Shown one piece after another: positions 48,223-55,350 of a stretch of 55,350 nucleotides of DNA. This DNA is from Rubripirellula sp. Lineage in GTDB: Bacteria > Planctomycetota > Planctomycetia > Pirellulales > Pirellulaceae. The DNA is taken from contig JAAXJB010000069.1 of the NCBI GenBank assembly GCA_012270065.1, positions 13,381-68,730 on the forward strand. The letters run 5' to 3'. The position numbers were made by a program, and so were the translations under genes. Position 1 is the stretch's first letter, and every line of letters begins with the position of its first letter. A model generated the notes under the pieces. It had not been told where the DNA came from. It ran no database searches and saw nothing but the letters and a program-made list of their open reading frames with translations.

Positions 48223-48866
48223 GGCTTCGAGTCCCCTTCCCCTGTGCGGCTCCCCTGCCGGGGTTGATCTACTTTCTCAACTTTCACCCGTAGTTCGTAC
48301 AAAACAGACACAGCCTGCTTCACGGCCTCAGGACTCAACACTTGCTGAGCATCTGCTTGCATATTGTCAGGCATGCGAATCCGAAGTAACGTCCGGTTCT
48401 CCCCAGGCTTGATAACCTCTTTGCCATCACCACCTAGTTGGTCGACCTCCAGTCCATCCCAACGTTCAGCAAGCAACTGCCGCCCGCGTGGACTAATAAA
48501 ACTGCGGGCCACTTCGAATTTTTCAAAATTCAACCACACCAGCGACTCGCCATCTTCACCATCGCGAAAACGCGCGTGAGCAATGAAATTTGCGGGGCCC
48601 TCAACGTACTTTACCCCTGCGACAGTATTTACCTTCATTCGATGTTTGTCTGGGATGCAAACTCGCCACCGGAAATGCCTGCGGCCTCCGTCCTTCAACG
48701 CGATGACCTGCAGTCCGTCCTCTGCGGAAGGATTCAGGAACCCAACTTCTGCTGCCAAAATCTGGTAGCGCTGCGACAAATCCCGCCGTTCTATTCCTTC
48801 TACAACGGCAAATGAAAGCCCAACAACAGTAGCAACAAGCAGAAAAACGTTGAACCAGTTTTTCAT
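48219..48866 (-). CDS. Single-pass membrane protein of unknown function
   Basis: 215 residues from ATG 48866 (a GTG directly upstream at 48869 is possible; GAGG lies close to both). One N-terminal membrane helix (about 5-23, FNVFLLVATVVGLSFAVV) is followed by ERRDLSQRYQILAAEVGFL, which looks helical and coiled, and then a periplasmic region with RRHFRWRVCIPDKHRMKV and a C-terminal helix-rich part (SPEAVKQAVSVLYELRVKVE). No family is recognised. It is the first gene of a two-gene leftward operon with the 47503 product. It has no visible link to polysaccharide breakdown, so the pair may be unrelated to its neighbours. Confidence 0.8.
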   Translation of the reverse strand: MKNWFNVFLLVATVVGLSFAVVEGIERRDLSQRYQILAAEVGFLNPSAEDGLQVIALKDGGRRHFRWRVCIPDKHRMKVNTVAGVKYVEGPANFIAHARFRDGEDGESLVWLNFEKFEVARSFISPRGRQLLAERWDGLEVDQLGGDGKEVIKPGENRTLLRIRMPDNMQADAQQVLSPEAVKQAVSVLYELRVKVEKVDQPRQGSRTGEGDSKP

Positions 48867-49564
48867 CACTCAAACCTCTTCCCAGTCGGCGCAAATCGCA
48901 GAACAGTGTGACGGACCAGCTCGGACACAGGCTGCTTTGAGAAAACCTGCTGTAGCCCATGACAAGCAGTGTCTGGCGGTGATAATAAACGACATCTGGT
49001 TCAGATCAGAGTCATAAAACATCTCAACTAGCAACTTTCATCCTATCGAACACACTCGGTTGCTACTTTCAGCTTTGACACGTTTTCTGCCGCGGATCAA
49101 TCGAGAAATTCAGCCAGCACGCTTCCTCTCCGAAGCGCGGCACGAACGCATTTCGTCTGTGATTGCAAGGAAATCCTGCCAAACACGCACCGCGGCACGA
49201 AGCATCAACCGGCTCACCCAAATCAGGCGACCACACGCTGATCATTTCGACGACACACCCGGATTCTGTGTTCCCCTGTGGCAAAATCAGCTTTACAGGA
49301 CGGACACCTGATGGGTGTCACTTTTTCGCCACCATTCGGAGGATTCGTCAAAACGAGTGCTTTCAAAACGAGATGGCATCCTAAGACTACCAAATCGAAT
49401 CCTGAAGCATTCGATTGGCCGGAAGCGTTGGCAACCTGCAAATTGGCTGGGTACAATTCGCCAGACTTTCCTTGTACCAACAGCAGGAAACTCCACGTCA
49501 TTGCGAATTCCATATTTGCGGGCGTCTCCTACTTCCCACCCATCAACGCAAAGAAACCTCGCTG
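48867..49564. other. Long divergent intergenic region
   Basis: About 700 bp between the leftward membrane-protein pair and the rightward SASA gene. Several short frames on both strands cross 49070-49565. One leftward reading contains RCPSCKADF, like a zinc-ribbon start, but ends quickly. None has a matching length, start signal and conserved pattern, so I call no gene. A decayed gene or a small RNA is possible. The only clear structure is the hairpin at 49303-49326. Confidence 0.45.
49303..49326 (+). terminator. Terminator-like hairpin in the intergenic region
   Basis: GACACC (49303-49308), loop TGATG and GGTGTC (49314-49319) form a perfect 6-bp stem followed by ACTTTTT, the layout of an intrinsic terminator on the rightward strand. 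No rightward gene precedes it in the gap, so it may end an unannotated short transcript or be fortuitous. Confidence 0.4.
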
Positions 49565-50962
49565 ATGAAATCCAACAAACTGAAAACTCATCTCCTACTC
49601 GCGGTGGCTTCGGCTGTGCTTCTGCTACCAGCGAAACTCAACGCTGCCGAGCCATTAAAAGTATTCATTCTCGCAGGTCAGTCCAACATGGTCGGCCATG
49701 CACGAGCCCACACCATCGCGACCTTGTACGCATCAGATGCCCCCAGAGACAAGGAGCTCATTGAGCTGGTCTTCAACACGGACAGTGGAATTTCGAGGGC
49801 GACTCTTGAGGACCAACTGAGTCGCGGGCAAAAACTTGATGAATTGACTGGCGGCATTTCGAATGACAAAGTCAAGGCACTCAGCGATGGTCCTGAAAAG
49901 ACTGCTTTGGAAGCAAAAGTAAAAGTACTCAAGGACCAACACGAAGCGTACAAATCGAAAATTGGATCGGCTTGCACGGTTTCTGACCGTGTTTACATCT
50001 GTTCCATTGCCGACAGGAATCAAAAGTCAGGCAAACTCGGCATTGGCTATGGAGCTTCCGATGACAAAATAGGCCCCGAGTTTTCCTTTGGTCTTTCCAT
50101 GGCAGAGAAAATCGACGGTCCCATTCTTCTCATCAAAACCTCATGGGGAGGAAAATCACTCAACTACAATTTCCGCCCGCCTTCCCTGCCTGACTTCAAG
50201 ACCACCCCGGAATACGCGCAAGCGAAGGCGAAGGCAAAGGAGAATCTCGAGCGTTATGAGGCCGCCATCAAATCTTTTCCGCAGGACATGGAAAAGTACC
50301 AGTCTGACCTGGCAGCGTATAACGAGCAGATGAAAACTGCCGACGAGAAAGAACGCAAGAAACTGCGAGCGCCCCGCGAGCCGCGCAAACCACGTAAACC
50401 CGGACCGTTCAACATGGATGAAGCCGGTATCAATTACCGCATGATGAATGAAGCCATTCAGGAAGTTCTTGCGAATCTTAAGGAGAGCCATCCTGGATAC
50501 GACCCCGCGGCAGGTTATGAAATCGCTGGATTTGTCTGGTTCCAAGGTTACAACGATCAGTTTTCGCCTGAATTCCGCGGCAACTACAAGAACAACATGA
50601 TTACGTTCATCAAAGACATCCGCAAAGAATACAAAACGCCAGACATGCCATTTGTGATCGGCGTCCTGGGCACAGGCATGACCGCCGAGAAAGTTGGCGA
50701 GAACGAAGTGTCCCTTGCACAGCGAGCAGCCGCGGAAACCATGGGAACAGAAAACGGAGTTGCGTCGGTTGAGAGCTACAAGGACTATTCGCTGTATTCG
50801 AACGAGGTCTTTCAAAAAGGCTGGCCCCAGCATTATCACGAGTGGGACACCGTGGGCAGCGATCGCCCCTATCACTATCTGGGAAGTGGAGCCTTCTTTG
50901 TGAGGCTTGGAAACTCCTTCGCCAATTCGATGCTCGAATTGATGGGCACATCGGGCAATTAG
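49565..50962 (+). CDS. SASA-domain acetylesterase (CE6-like), secreted
   Basis: 465 residues from ATG 49565; the frame is open to 49415, but the signal peptide (MKSNKLKTHLLLAVASAVLL...NAAEP) fixes the start. FILAGQSNMVGH holds the nucleophile Ser40; SWGGKSL, GFVWFQGYNDQ and YHYLGSG supply the other conserved blocks of the sialate O-acetylesterase-like (SASA/CE6) fold, with the His of YHYLGSG as probable base. It should remove O-acetyl groups from a glycan. A long charged coiled-coil-like insertion (about 215-275: KAKAKENLERYEAAIKSF, PREPRKPRKPGPF) separates two conserved blocks, longer than I would expect for the family. It ends 42 bp before a strong terminator. Confidence 0.92.
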   Translation: MKSNKLKTHLLLAVASAVLLLPAKLNAAEPLKVFILAGQSNMVGHARAHTIATLYASDAPRDKELIELVFNTDSGISRATLEDQLSRGQKLDELTGGISNDKVKALSDGPEKTALEAKVKVLKDQHEAYKSKIGSACTVSDRVYICSIADRNQKSGKLGIGYGASDDKIGPEFSFGLSMAEKIDGPILLIKTSWGGKSLNYNFRPPSLPDFKTTPEYAQAKAKAKENLERYEAAIKSFPQDMEKYQSDLAAYNEQMKTADEKERKKLRAPREPRKPRKPGPFNMDEAGINYRMMNEAIQEVLANLKESHPGYDPAAGYEIAGFVWFQGYNDQFSPEFRGNYKNNMITFIKDIRKEYKTPDMPFVIGVLGTGMTAEKVGENEVSLAQRAAAETMGTENGVASVESYKDYSLYSNEVFQKGWPQHYHEWDTVGSDRPYHYLGSGAFFVRLGNSFANSMLELMGTSGN

Positions 50963-51004
50963 AGTCGAACCTGGCAAAAAGATCTGTTTTGCCCGGAAAG
51001 CACC

Positions 51005-51036
51005 AAACCTGTCGATCAAAATCGACAGGTTTTTCT
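51005..51036 (+). terminator. Intrinsic terminator of the SASA gene
   Basis: AAACCTGTCGAT (51005-51016) and ATCGACAGGTTT (51021-51032) form a perfect 12-bp stem around the loop CAAA, and the T-run TTTTT (51030-51034) follows. It lies 42 nt after the stop at 50962 and is the best intrinsic terminator in the window. The symmetric A/T edges may let it work for the convergent gene too. Confidence 0.9.
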
Positions 51037-51148
51037 ATCCCAACAGCTCTTGGCAAGCCCAACAGTTCTTAACAGGATCGAATTTTGCAGCTTGGCTTCC
51101 TGTCAACGCTGTGACGCACAGCAGCAATTACACCGGCCGGTAACACAC

Positions 51149-51217
51149 TGGCTTCCGATCAAAGTGGCTTCCGATCAAAGTGGCTTCCGATCAAAGTGGC
51201 TTCCGATCAAAGTGGCT
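51149..51217. repeat. 4 x 16 bp perfect tandem repeat
   Basis: TGGCTTCCGATCAAAG is repeated four times without a mismatch (51149-51164, 51165-51180, 51181-51196, 51197-51212), with a partial fifth unit TGGCT. The array lies between the terminator of the rightward SASA gene and the stop (51234) of the leftward one. Each unit has one GATC. There are no spacers, so it is not a CRISPR. Confidence 0.95.
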
Positions 51218-51233
51218 GCCATCAGCTTCGAGA

Positions 51234-54134
51234 TCACTTGGCGAGCTTGGCCATGTCGACAGCGATCTGTCGCAGACTTTTTGGCCAAACCTCGAATGTC
51301 ACGCGTTTTGCCTCGGGAAGATTGGGAACGGTGATATTGTCTACCAGCGTTGCGGAGGGCTGTGCATAAATGAACTGCACCTCGTCCTGCCCATAAGTGC
51401 CTGCAAGGCTACGTGCATAGACCTCAAGCTCAGCTGCGTACTCGGAGGCTTCGTAACCGAGATTGCTCTCGGAAGGAACCCAGATCACACCAGCCACTGC
51501 CATCGGCGTCATTGGACTCACACACCAGTTATAGGCATAGGTAGGAATCGTATCAGCCGGAACGTCGCTACCCTTTCCCGCCTCGGGAAAAGGTGGCGCA
51601 GCCAGCGGTGCGGAAGCATACCAACCGTTCCCTTGCCCACTCAATCTGTCAACAGACTCAACAAAATCCTTCACATCCTGGACATGCCTTGCGACTGCAG
51701 CACGTGCCACTGCGGAATTGGGATACTGCATGAACAGTTCATCACGGCGGAGCTTGAACCGGGTATCCTCAACGCTTTTGACACCGGCGAATGATGTCCA
51801 GGAAAGCGGGGATGCCATTTGGCTTGATCGTCCACCACGCCCCGATGACATGGTGATAAAACCTTGAGGCACACCATCGCGATTGAGCGTTTTAGCGAAG
51901 TGATACGCGAACATCGTAACTCCCCGGTCACCTTCCCAATGATCAGTTCCCATCCATGAAGAACGATATTTTCCACCTCCGGTTTCAAACTTGCGTTTTC
52001 TGGGTGTTGTGAAAGTACTTGCACTGGTCTTGCGTCGGAATTCTCGCAGCAGCGGCATATCACTTGGTGGCGTTGCCCCATCGACTCGTGAATTGAAAGC
52101 CATCTCTCCGTTCAGGAGTGTTGAGCCGGTCAAATACCAGACATCTCCCACCAGAATGTTGTTGACTTGTCGACTGTGCCCATGGGATGACGTTACAGAA
52201 AGCGAGATGGGTTTAGCAGTCGCCTGAAAGGCCGGAAACTCGACGTTCCATTGTTGCAGATCATTGGCGATTGCTGTTCGCGTGACACCGCCCAGTGTCA
52301 CCTCGACTTCTACGCCTTTGTTCGCGTGTCCCCAAACTGGAATGACGCGATCACGCTGAATGACGGCACCATCTCTGAAATACTCAACCACCTGAAGTAT
52401 CGGATAATCCGGGTCGGTGTACTGCGCGTAGCGTGCCTTGAGTGCCGCGGCCTTCTCCAAATCGTCCTCTTCGAAAATCAGGGCACCATCAACTGCTGCA
52501 AACGGTGTCGCAGGCAATCCAGCTTTGTTATACAGATTCGAGTTTTCCGGAACGGCACTGTATGCATACTGCACACCGACCGGTTCCCGCACGCGTGGGC
52601 AAGTGACCTCAACCTTGTCACCAGCAATCACGGCTTTGGCGTCGTGCCAGACACGATCTTTGCCACACAGCCGAAAGTGGTTCAACTTTGCTGATGGAGT
52701 TGGAAGGGCAGGCTCGACATACTTCCCCTCCTCCCGGTAGTCCTTGGCCATTCCCTTGCTGCCAACCATCAAGCCACCGAACAGACTCTCTGGTTCAAAA
52801 GCAACGATCACACGATCACCAGCAACCTCATACCCGGAGTAGATTGGTCCGGTGTAGGCAACATCACGCTCATACTGCTTTGCCAGCGCCCATCGCGCCA
52901 TCCGCATTCCGGGGTGCAGTTTATTGAAGTAGTGGATTCCCTGCGGGCGTGCCGAATTCAGATCCGATTGCACAACCATCCCTGTATTGTCGCGGTTTGC
53001 CATGAAAAACTTGTGCTGCACCTGACGGATGTCGGCAAATCCGACCGTGTTTGGATCAGGTGAACCGTAGCACTGCATCTGGGTAAAATAAAACGGCATG
53101 TCAGGCATGTTCCACGCCTCTCTCCAACCATTCACCAGGGCTTCCATTCGCGCGGCATAGATTCTTCCATCTCCGGAGTTGCTGGTTCCCTGACACCAAA
53201 TCGCGCCGCGAATCGCATACGGAATGACTGGATTGATCTTACCGTTGAAAAACTGGGATGGCCCCCGCCACATTCCTGCGATCCCGGGCAACCCCGGTCG
53301 AGCCGGCATGCGTCCACCTGCATCCGCCGCGTGCCCAGCAGAATCCTGCCATGCAGCAAGATCGCTGTAGTAAGTACTAAAAGCCTGACGTCCCTGCTCA
53401 GTCGATGGATCAGCATCACGGATCAACTTTGCATCCACATCAAGCCGTGGATGTTTTTCAATTGCCTGTCGCTGGGTGAAGGCCTCTATTCGCGTATTGC
53501 TATGAGCACTCAGCAGGATACCAACCGGGACGTTCAATTCCTTGTAAAGCTCATGGGCAAACGCCAGGGACAGCGCTGAAAATCCACTGGCACTCCTGTG
53601 TGTTTTCCATCCGGCTTCGGATGTCGCCGATTTTTGCGGATACAGAGCCGACACTGTATCAATGCTGATCTCACGAATGGGAATGTCTTCTTTCGAACTG
53701 GCTATCTCATTGGCCAGATCCCGGCACATGCTGCTACCCGCAGTCCACACCATGTTGGACTGACCAGATGAAAACCAGACCTCACCAACCAGTACCGATT
53801 CGAGGCTGATCGATTCGTCCAGATCATTCCTGACTTGCAAGACCCTGCCCTCTCGCGACCCGGGGAGAGGATCAAGCTGCACCTTCCAATCACCATGCTG
53901 ATCCGCCAAAGCAACTTTCTTTTGCCCTGCAAACTCAACGGTTACCCGAGAACCTGGCTTGCTGCTACCCCATACCGGCACATCGGACTGTCGCTGCAAA
54001 ATCATGTTGTCCGTGAACGGAACAGCGACCCTCAGCGTCTGATCCGCATGCACAACGACACTTTGCCCCAGAAGGATTACGACAGCGGCCGCTATCGATA
54101 ACATCACTTCACGAATTCGCTCGAAGACGATCAC
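51234..54134 (-). CDS. Sialate O-acetylesterase-like protein with duplicated SASA module
   Basis: 966 residues. GTG 54134 is preceded by GAGGTGAGGA, so I prefer it to ATG 54104; the signal peptide ends VVVHADQ. The first module (about 31-500) starts with the beta-domain VPFTDNMILQRQSDVPVWG and has the nucleophile Ser126 in SSGQSNMVW and the block AIWCQGTSNSG, so it should be an active sialate/carbohydrate O-acetylesterase. A second module (about 590-966) repeats the whole plan: YFRDGAVIQRDRVIPVWG, VLVG/ILVG before the active site, and VIWVPSESN near 885. However, the nucleophile motif reads TGSTLL around Ser671 instead of GQSNM. The second half is therefore probably a non-catalytic or altered copy. 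Convergent with the other SASA gene. Confidence 0.92.
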   Translation of the reverse strand: MIVFERIREVMLSIAAAVVILLGQSVVVHADQTLRVAVPFTDNMILQRQSDVPVWGSSKPGSRVTVEFAGQKKVALADQHGDWKVQLDPLPGSREGRVLQVRNDLDESISLESVLVGEVWFSSGQSNMVWTAGSSMCRDLANEIASSKEDIPIREISIDTVSALYPQKSATSEAGWKTHRSASGFSALSLAFAHELYKELNVPVGILLSAHSNTRIEAFTQRQAIEKHPRLDVDAKLIRDADPSTEQGRQAFSTYYSDLAAWQDSAGHAADAGGRMPARPGLPGIAGMWRGPSQFFNGKINPVIPYAIRGAIWCQGTSNSGDGRIYAARMEALVNGWREAWNMPDMPFYFTQMQCYGSPDPNTVGFADIRQVQHKFFMANRDNTGMVVQSDLNSARPQGIHYFNKLHPGMRMARWALAKQYERDVAYTGPIYSGYEVAGDRVIVAFEPESLFGGLMVGSKGMAKDYREEGKYVEPALPTPSAKLNHFRLCGKDRVWHDAKAVIAGDKVEVTCPRVREPVGVQYAYSAVPENSNLYNKAGLPATPFAAVDGALIFEEDDLEKAAALKARYAQYTDPDYPILQVVEYFRDGAVIQRDRVIPVWGHANKGVEVEVTLGGVTRTAIANDLQQWNVEFPAFQATAKPISLSVTSSHGHSRQVNNILVGDVWYLTGSTLLNGEMAFNSRVDGATPPSDMPLLREFRRKTSASTFTTPRKRKFETGGGKYRSSWMGTDHWEGDRGVTMFAYHFAKTLNRDGVPQGFITMSSGRGGRSSQMASPLSWTSFAGVKSVEDTRFKLRRDELFMQYPNSAVARAAVARHVQDVKDFVESVDRLSGQGNGWYASAPLAAPPFPEAGKGSDVPADTIPTYAYNWCVSPMTPMAVAGVIWVPSESNLGYEASEYAAELEVYARSLAGTYGQDEVQFIYAQPSATLVDNITVPNLPEAKRVTFEVWPKSLRQIAVDMAKLAK

Positions 54135-54489
54135 TTCCTCACCTCAACAATACACGAATCACACTACCGGCATACAAACAACGGCGCACACTTAAAAACG
54201 CAACTCAGAGAGTGAAGGTTCACCAACCGAGGCATGGTCCAATCACCGCGACTACAGTTTAGTGTCTGGAACACGACTGAGAACAGAACCCAGACATCGG
54301 GGCGTTCAGGACACCCAAAACCCCGGATACCAATGCATTCAGTTGACTGATTTCCTGATCAGCCTGCAAAAAAACACGGCGGACATCTTTCCATGAAACG
54401 TAAACAAGTCAACCAAGCCACCACTTCAATGATGGGAAACTCGTTTCAGAATTGTTGCTTGACACCAACAACACTCCGCAAGCCCCACT
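54135..54489. other. Intergenic region
   Basis: 355 bp upstream of the duplicated SASA gene and downstream of the leftward membrane-protein gene. It must carry the SASA promoter, but I cannot pick out -35/-10 boxes with confidence. I see no gene, repeat or strong hairpin. Confidence 0.45.
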
Positions 54490-55239
54490 TCACCCAACAT
54501 TGCGATCATCAAGTTGGCGTTCACCGGCGGAGGATTCCCGTTTTTCAAAGAGCATCGCGTAACCCGCTCCCAGCAGACCGCAAAACTCAATCATAAGAAC
54601 GTAGTCGAAAAATGGTGCATCAAAAAATATCCCACCACCACGGCTTCGTCCAAATGGTGCCCCGAAGAAATTCATCATTAACCACCCCCTCGATAACATG
54701 CCTATCAATACGCCAACACAATAGCCACGCCACCACCCACGGTGCAAAAGAGACCCCATCGCTGCGATAACCATGACGGCAGTGGGAAATACGACAACGA
54801 CAAAACGGAATATCGGCGTCGGAAAGATTTCCTCAAGCCCTTCGGCAACCACATACAAAACCGGACCAGCGATGGCATTCGCGACAAGGAAAGCCCCTAC
54901 TTTCCACCAATCCCGGGCCCAGCTGGCAGAATAGCGACCCATCTTCCCAGCAAGCTTGATTCGATACCCAAGCAGCATGAGCAAGCCACCAACGAGAATC
55001 ATCAGCATTGCAACAACATGCACGTATCCTCCACCAATCTCAACCGCTCGCGACCCACCAAAAACTCCCAAAACAAGGGCAGTCACGATCAGCAAAAATA
55101 AACCGGAGATGAAAATGATGCTGCCGGCCCGCAGCACCTTCCCCTCCGGCAATTTGAACTCTCTTTTTTCGCGGGATTCAACCTCGGAATAGTCTTGATC
55201 CAACGGATGAACATCGCCAGCGTCGTCGTTATCATTCAT
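54490..55239 (-). CDS. Six-helix integral membrane protein, unknown function
   Basis: 249 residues from ATG 55239, which has an excellent GGGGGAAG about 8 nt upstream; a TTG at 55278 is a weaker alternative. An acidic cytoplasmic N-terminus (MNDNDDAGDVHPLDQDYSEV) precedes six predicted membrane helices at about 38-60, 73-91, 113-133, 144-165, 171-190 and 211-230. A conserved-looking loop (GAPFGRSRGGGIFFDAP) lies between helices 5 and 6. There are no transporter or enzyme motifs I recognise. Probably an inner-membrane protein. The region upstream has direct repeats and a 7-bp-arm palindrome that may regulate it. Confidence 0.85.
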   Translation of the reverse strand: MNDNDDAGDVHPLDQDYSEVESREKREFKLPEGKVLRAGSIIFISGLFLLIVTALVLGVFGGSRAVEIGGGYVHVVAMLMILVGGLLMLLGYRIKLAGKMGRYSASWARDWWKVGAFLVANAIAGPVLYVVAEGLEEIFPTPIFRFVVVVFPTAVMVIAAMGSLLHRGWWRGYCVGVLIGMLSRGWLMMNFFGAPFGRSRGGGIFFDAPFFDYVLMIEFCGLLGAGYAMLFEKRESSAGERQLDDRNVG

Positions 55240-55280
55240 CGGCTTACTTCCCCCAAAATTGTGTCCCACAACTGCCAAAC

Positions 55281-55320
55281 GGTGTCGCGCAAACTGTGTC
55301 GCGCAAACGGTGTCGCTGCG
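55281..55320. repeat. 14-bp direct repeats upstream of the membrane-protein gene
   Basis: GGTGTCGCGCAAAC (55281-55294) and TGTGTCGCGCAAAC (55295-55308) are adjacent and differ at one base; GGTGTCGCTGCG (55309-55320) begins a third, diverged unit. They lie 42 bp upstream of the start at 55239 on the leftward strand. Confidence 0.8.
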
Positions 55321-55324
55321 CTGT

Positions 55325-55343
55325 GTTGTTCAATTCGAACAAC
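55325..55343. promoter_or_regulatory. Palindrome GTTGTTC-N5-GAACAAC
   Basis: Two perfect 7-bp arms (55325-55331 and 55337-55343) around AATTC. The 19-bp dyad, about 85 bp upstream of the leftward membrane-protein start, has the size of a dimeric repressor operator. The regulator is unknown. No T-run follows on either strand, so a terminator is less likely. Confidence 0.4.
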
Positions 55344-55350
55344 ATTCCAT

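Noticed and set aside
49278-49565. Rightward 95-codon gene ahead of the SASA gene
   Set aside because: GTG start without a ribosome-binding site, contains the terminator-like hairpin, and an equally open frame runs on the other strand. Not enough to call a gene.
50156-51019. Leftward 287-codon open frame
   Set aside because: It is antisense to the SASA gene at 49565-50962; that gene has a signal peptide and GQSNM, while this frame has no motifs.
51149-51217. CRISPR array between the SASA genes
   Set aside because: Units are 16 bp and contiguous with no spacers.

Overview
The window looks like chromosomal DNA of a planctomycete (Planctomycetota). The main evidence is the density of protein families that are strongly enriched in that phylum. 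There are three adjacent pairs of a DUF1592-type cytochrome-like protein with a DUF1552 protein, one DUF1549/DUF1553 protein with a DUF1501 protein, one TIGR02604-type 'membrane-bound dehydrogenase' protein, three formylglycine sulfatases, two SASA acetylesterases, and a short sigma-70 factor of the Rhodopirellula/Verrucomicrobium type with its anti-sigma partner. Nearly every product carries a signal peptide, a Tat signal or a membrane anchor. Many starts have weak or no Shine-Dalgarno sequence. I see no transposase, phage gene, CRISPR array, tRNA or rRNA. Genus cannot be decided from the sequence alone.

Layout. 1-438: the 5' part of a secreted protein gene leaving the left edge. 890-5621 (+): operon DUF1592 / DUF1552 / SGNH-like hydrolase. 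5700-8036 (+): a TPP riboswitch followed by thiC, the only core-metabolism gene, with a 4 x 19 bp tandem repeat over its stop codon. 8138-14317 (-): four-gene operon of a thioredoxin-fold protein, DUF1549/DUF1553, DUF1501 and a WD40 protein, with two 4-bp overlaps. 14822-19659 (-): DUF1592 with two PA14 domains, then DUF1552. 19892-25351 (+): two secreted proteins of unknown role, a sulfatase and an unknown cytoplasmic or peripheral protein. 25633-30168 (+): a 1,511-residue fusion of a TIGR02604 beta-propeller, HEAT-like repeats, a c-type heme domain, a LamG-like domain and an N,N-dimethylformamidase-like domain. 30391-31919 (+): sigma/anti-sigma pair. 32013-43140 (+): a run of exported enzymes, namely a redoxin/cytochrome/copper-monooxygenase fusion, three alpha/beta-hydrolase esterases, a Tat-exported dimethylformamidase-like protein and two sulfatases. 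Four of these carry the same small EF-hand module. 43370-47404 (+): a third DUF1592/DUF1552 pair. 47503-48866 (-): two small single-pass membrane proteins. 49565-54134: two convergent SASA-domain acetylesterases with an intrinsic terminator and a 4 x 16 bp repeat between them. 54490-55239 (-): a six-helix membrane protein.

Working together (inference). The sulfatases, acetyl/feruloyl-type esterases, SASA esterases and dimethylformamidase-like proteins would remove sulfate, acyl and possibly amide substituents from an external polymer. The heme-motif proteins (DUF1592, DUF1549, TIGR02604, redoxin-PHM) and their DUF1552/DUF1501 partners would supply exported redox and hydrolytic steps of unknown chemistry. 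The sigma/anti-sigma pair at 30.4-31.9 kb is the natural candidate regulator of the 32-47 kb block. The most unusual items are the dimethylformamidase-like domain fused to a c-type cytochrome module, its stand-alone Tat-exported relative 7 kb away, and one EF-hand module reused on four unrelated enzymes.
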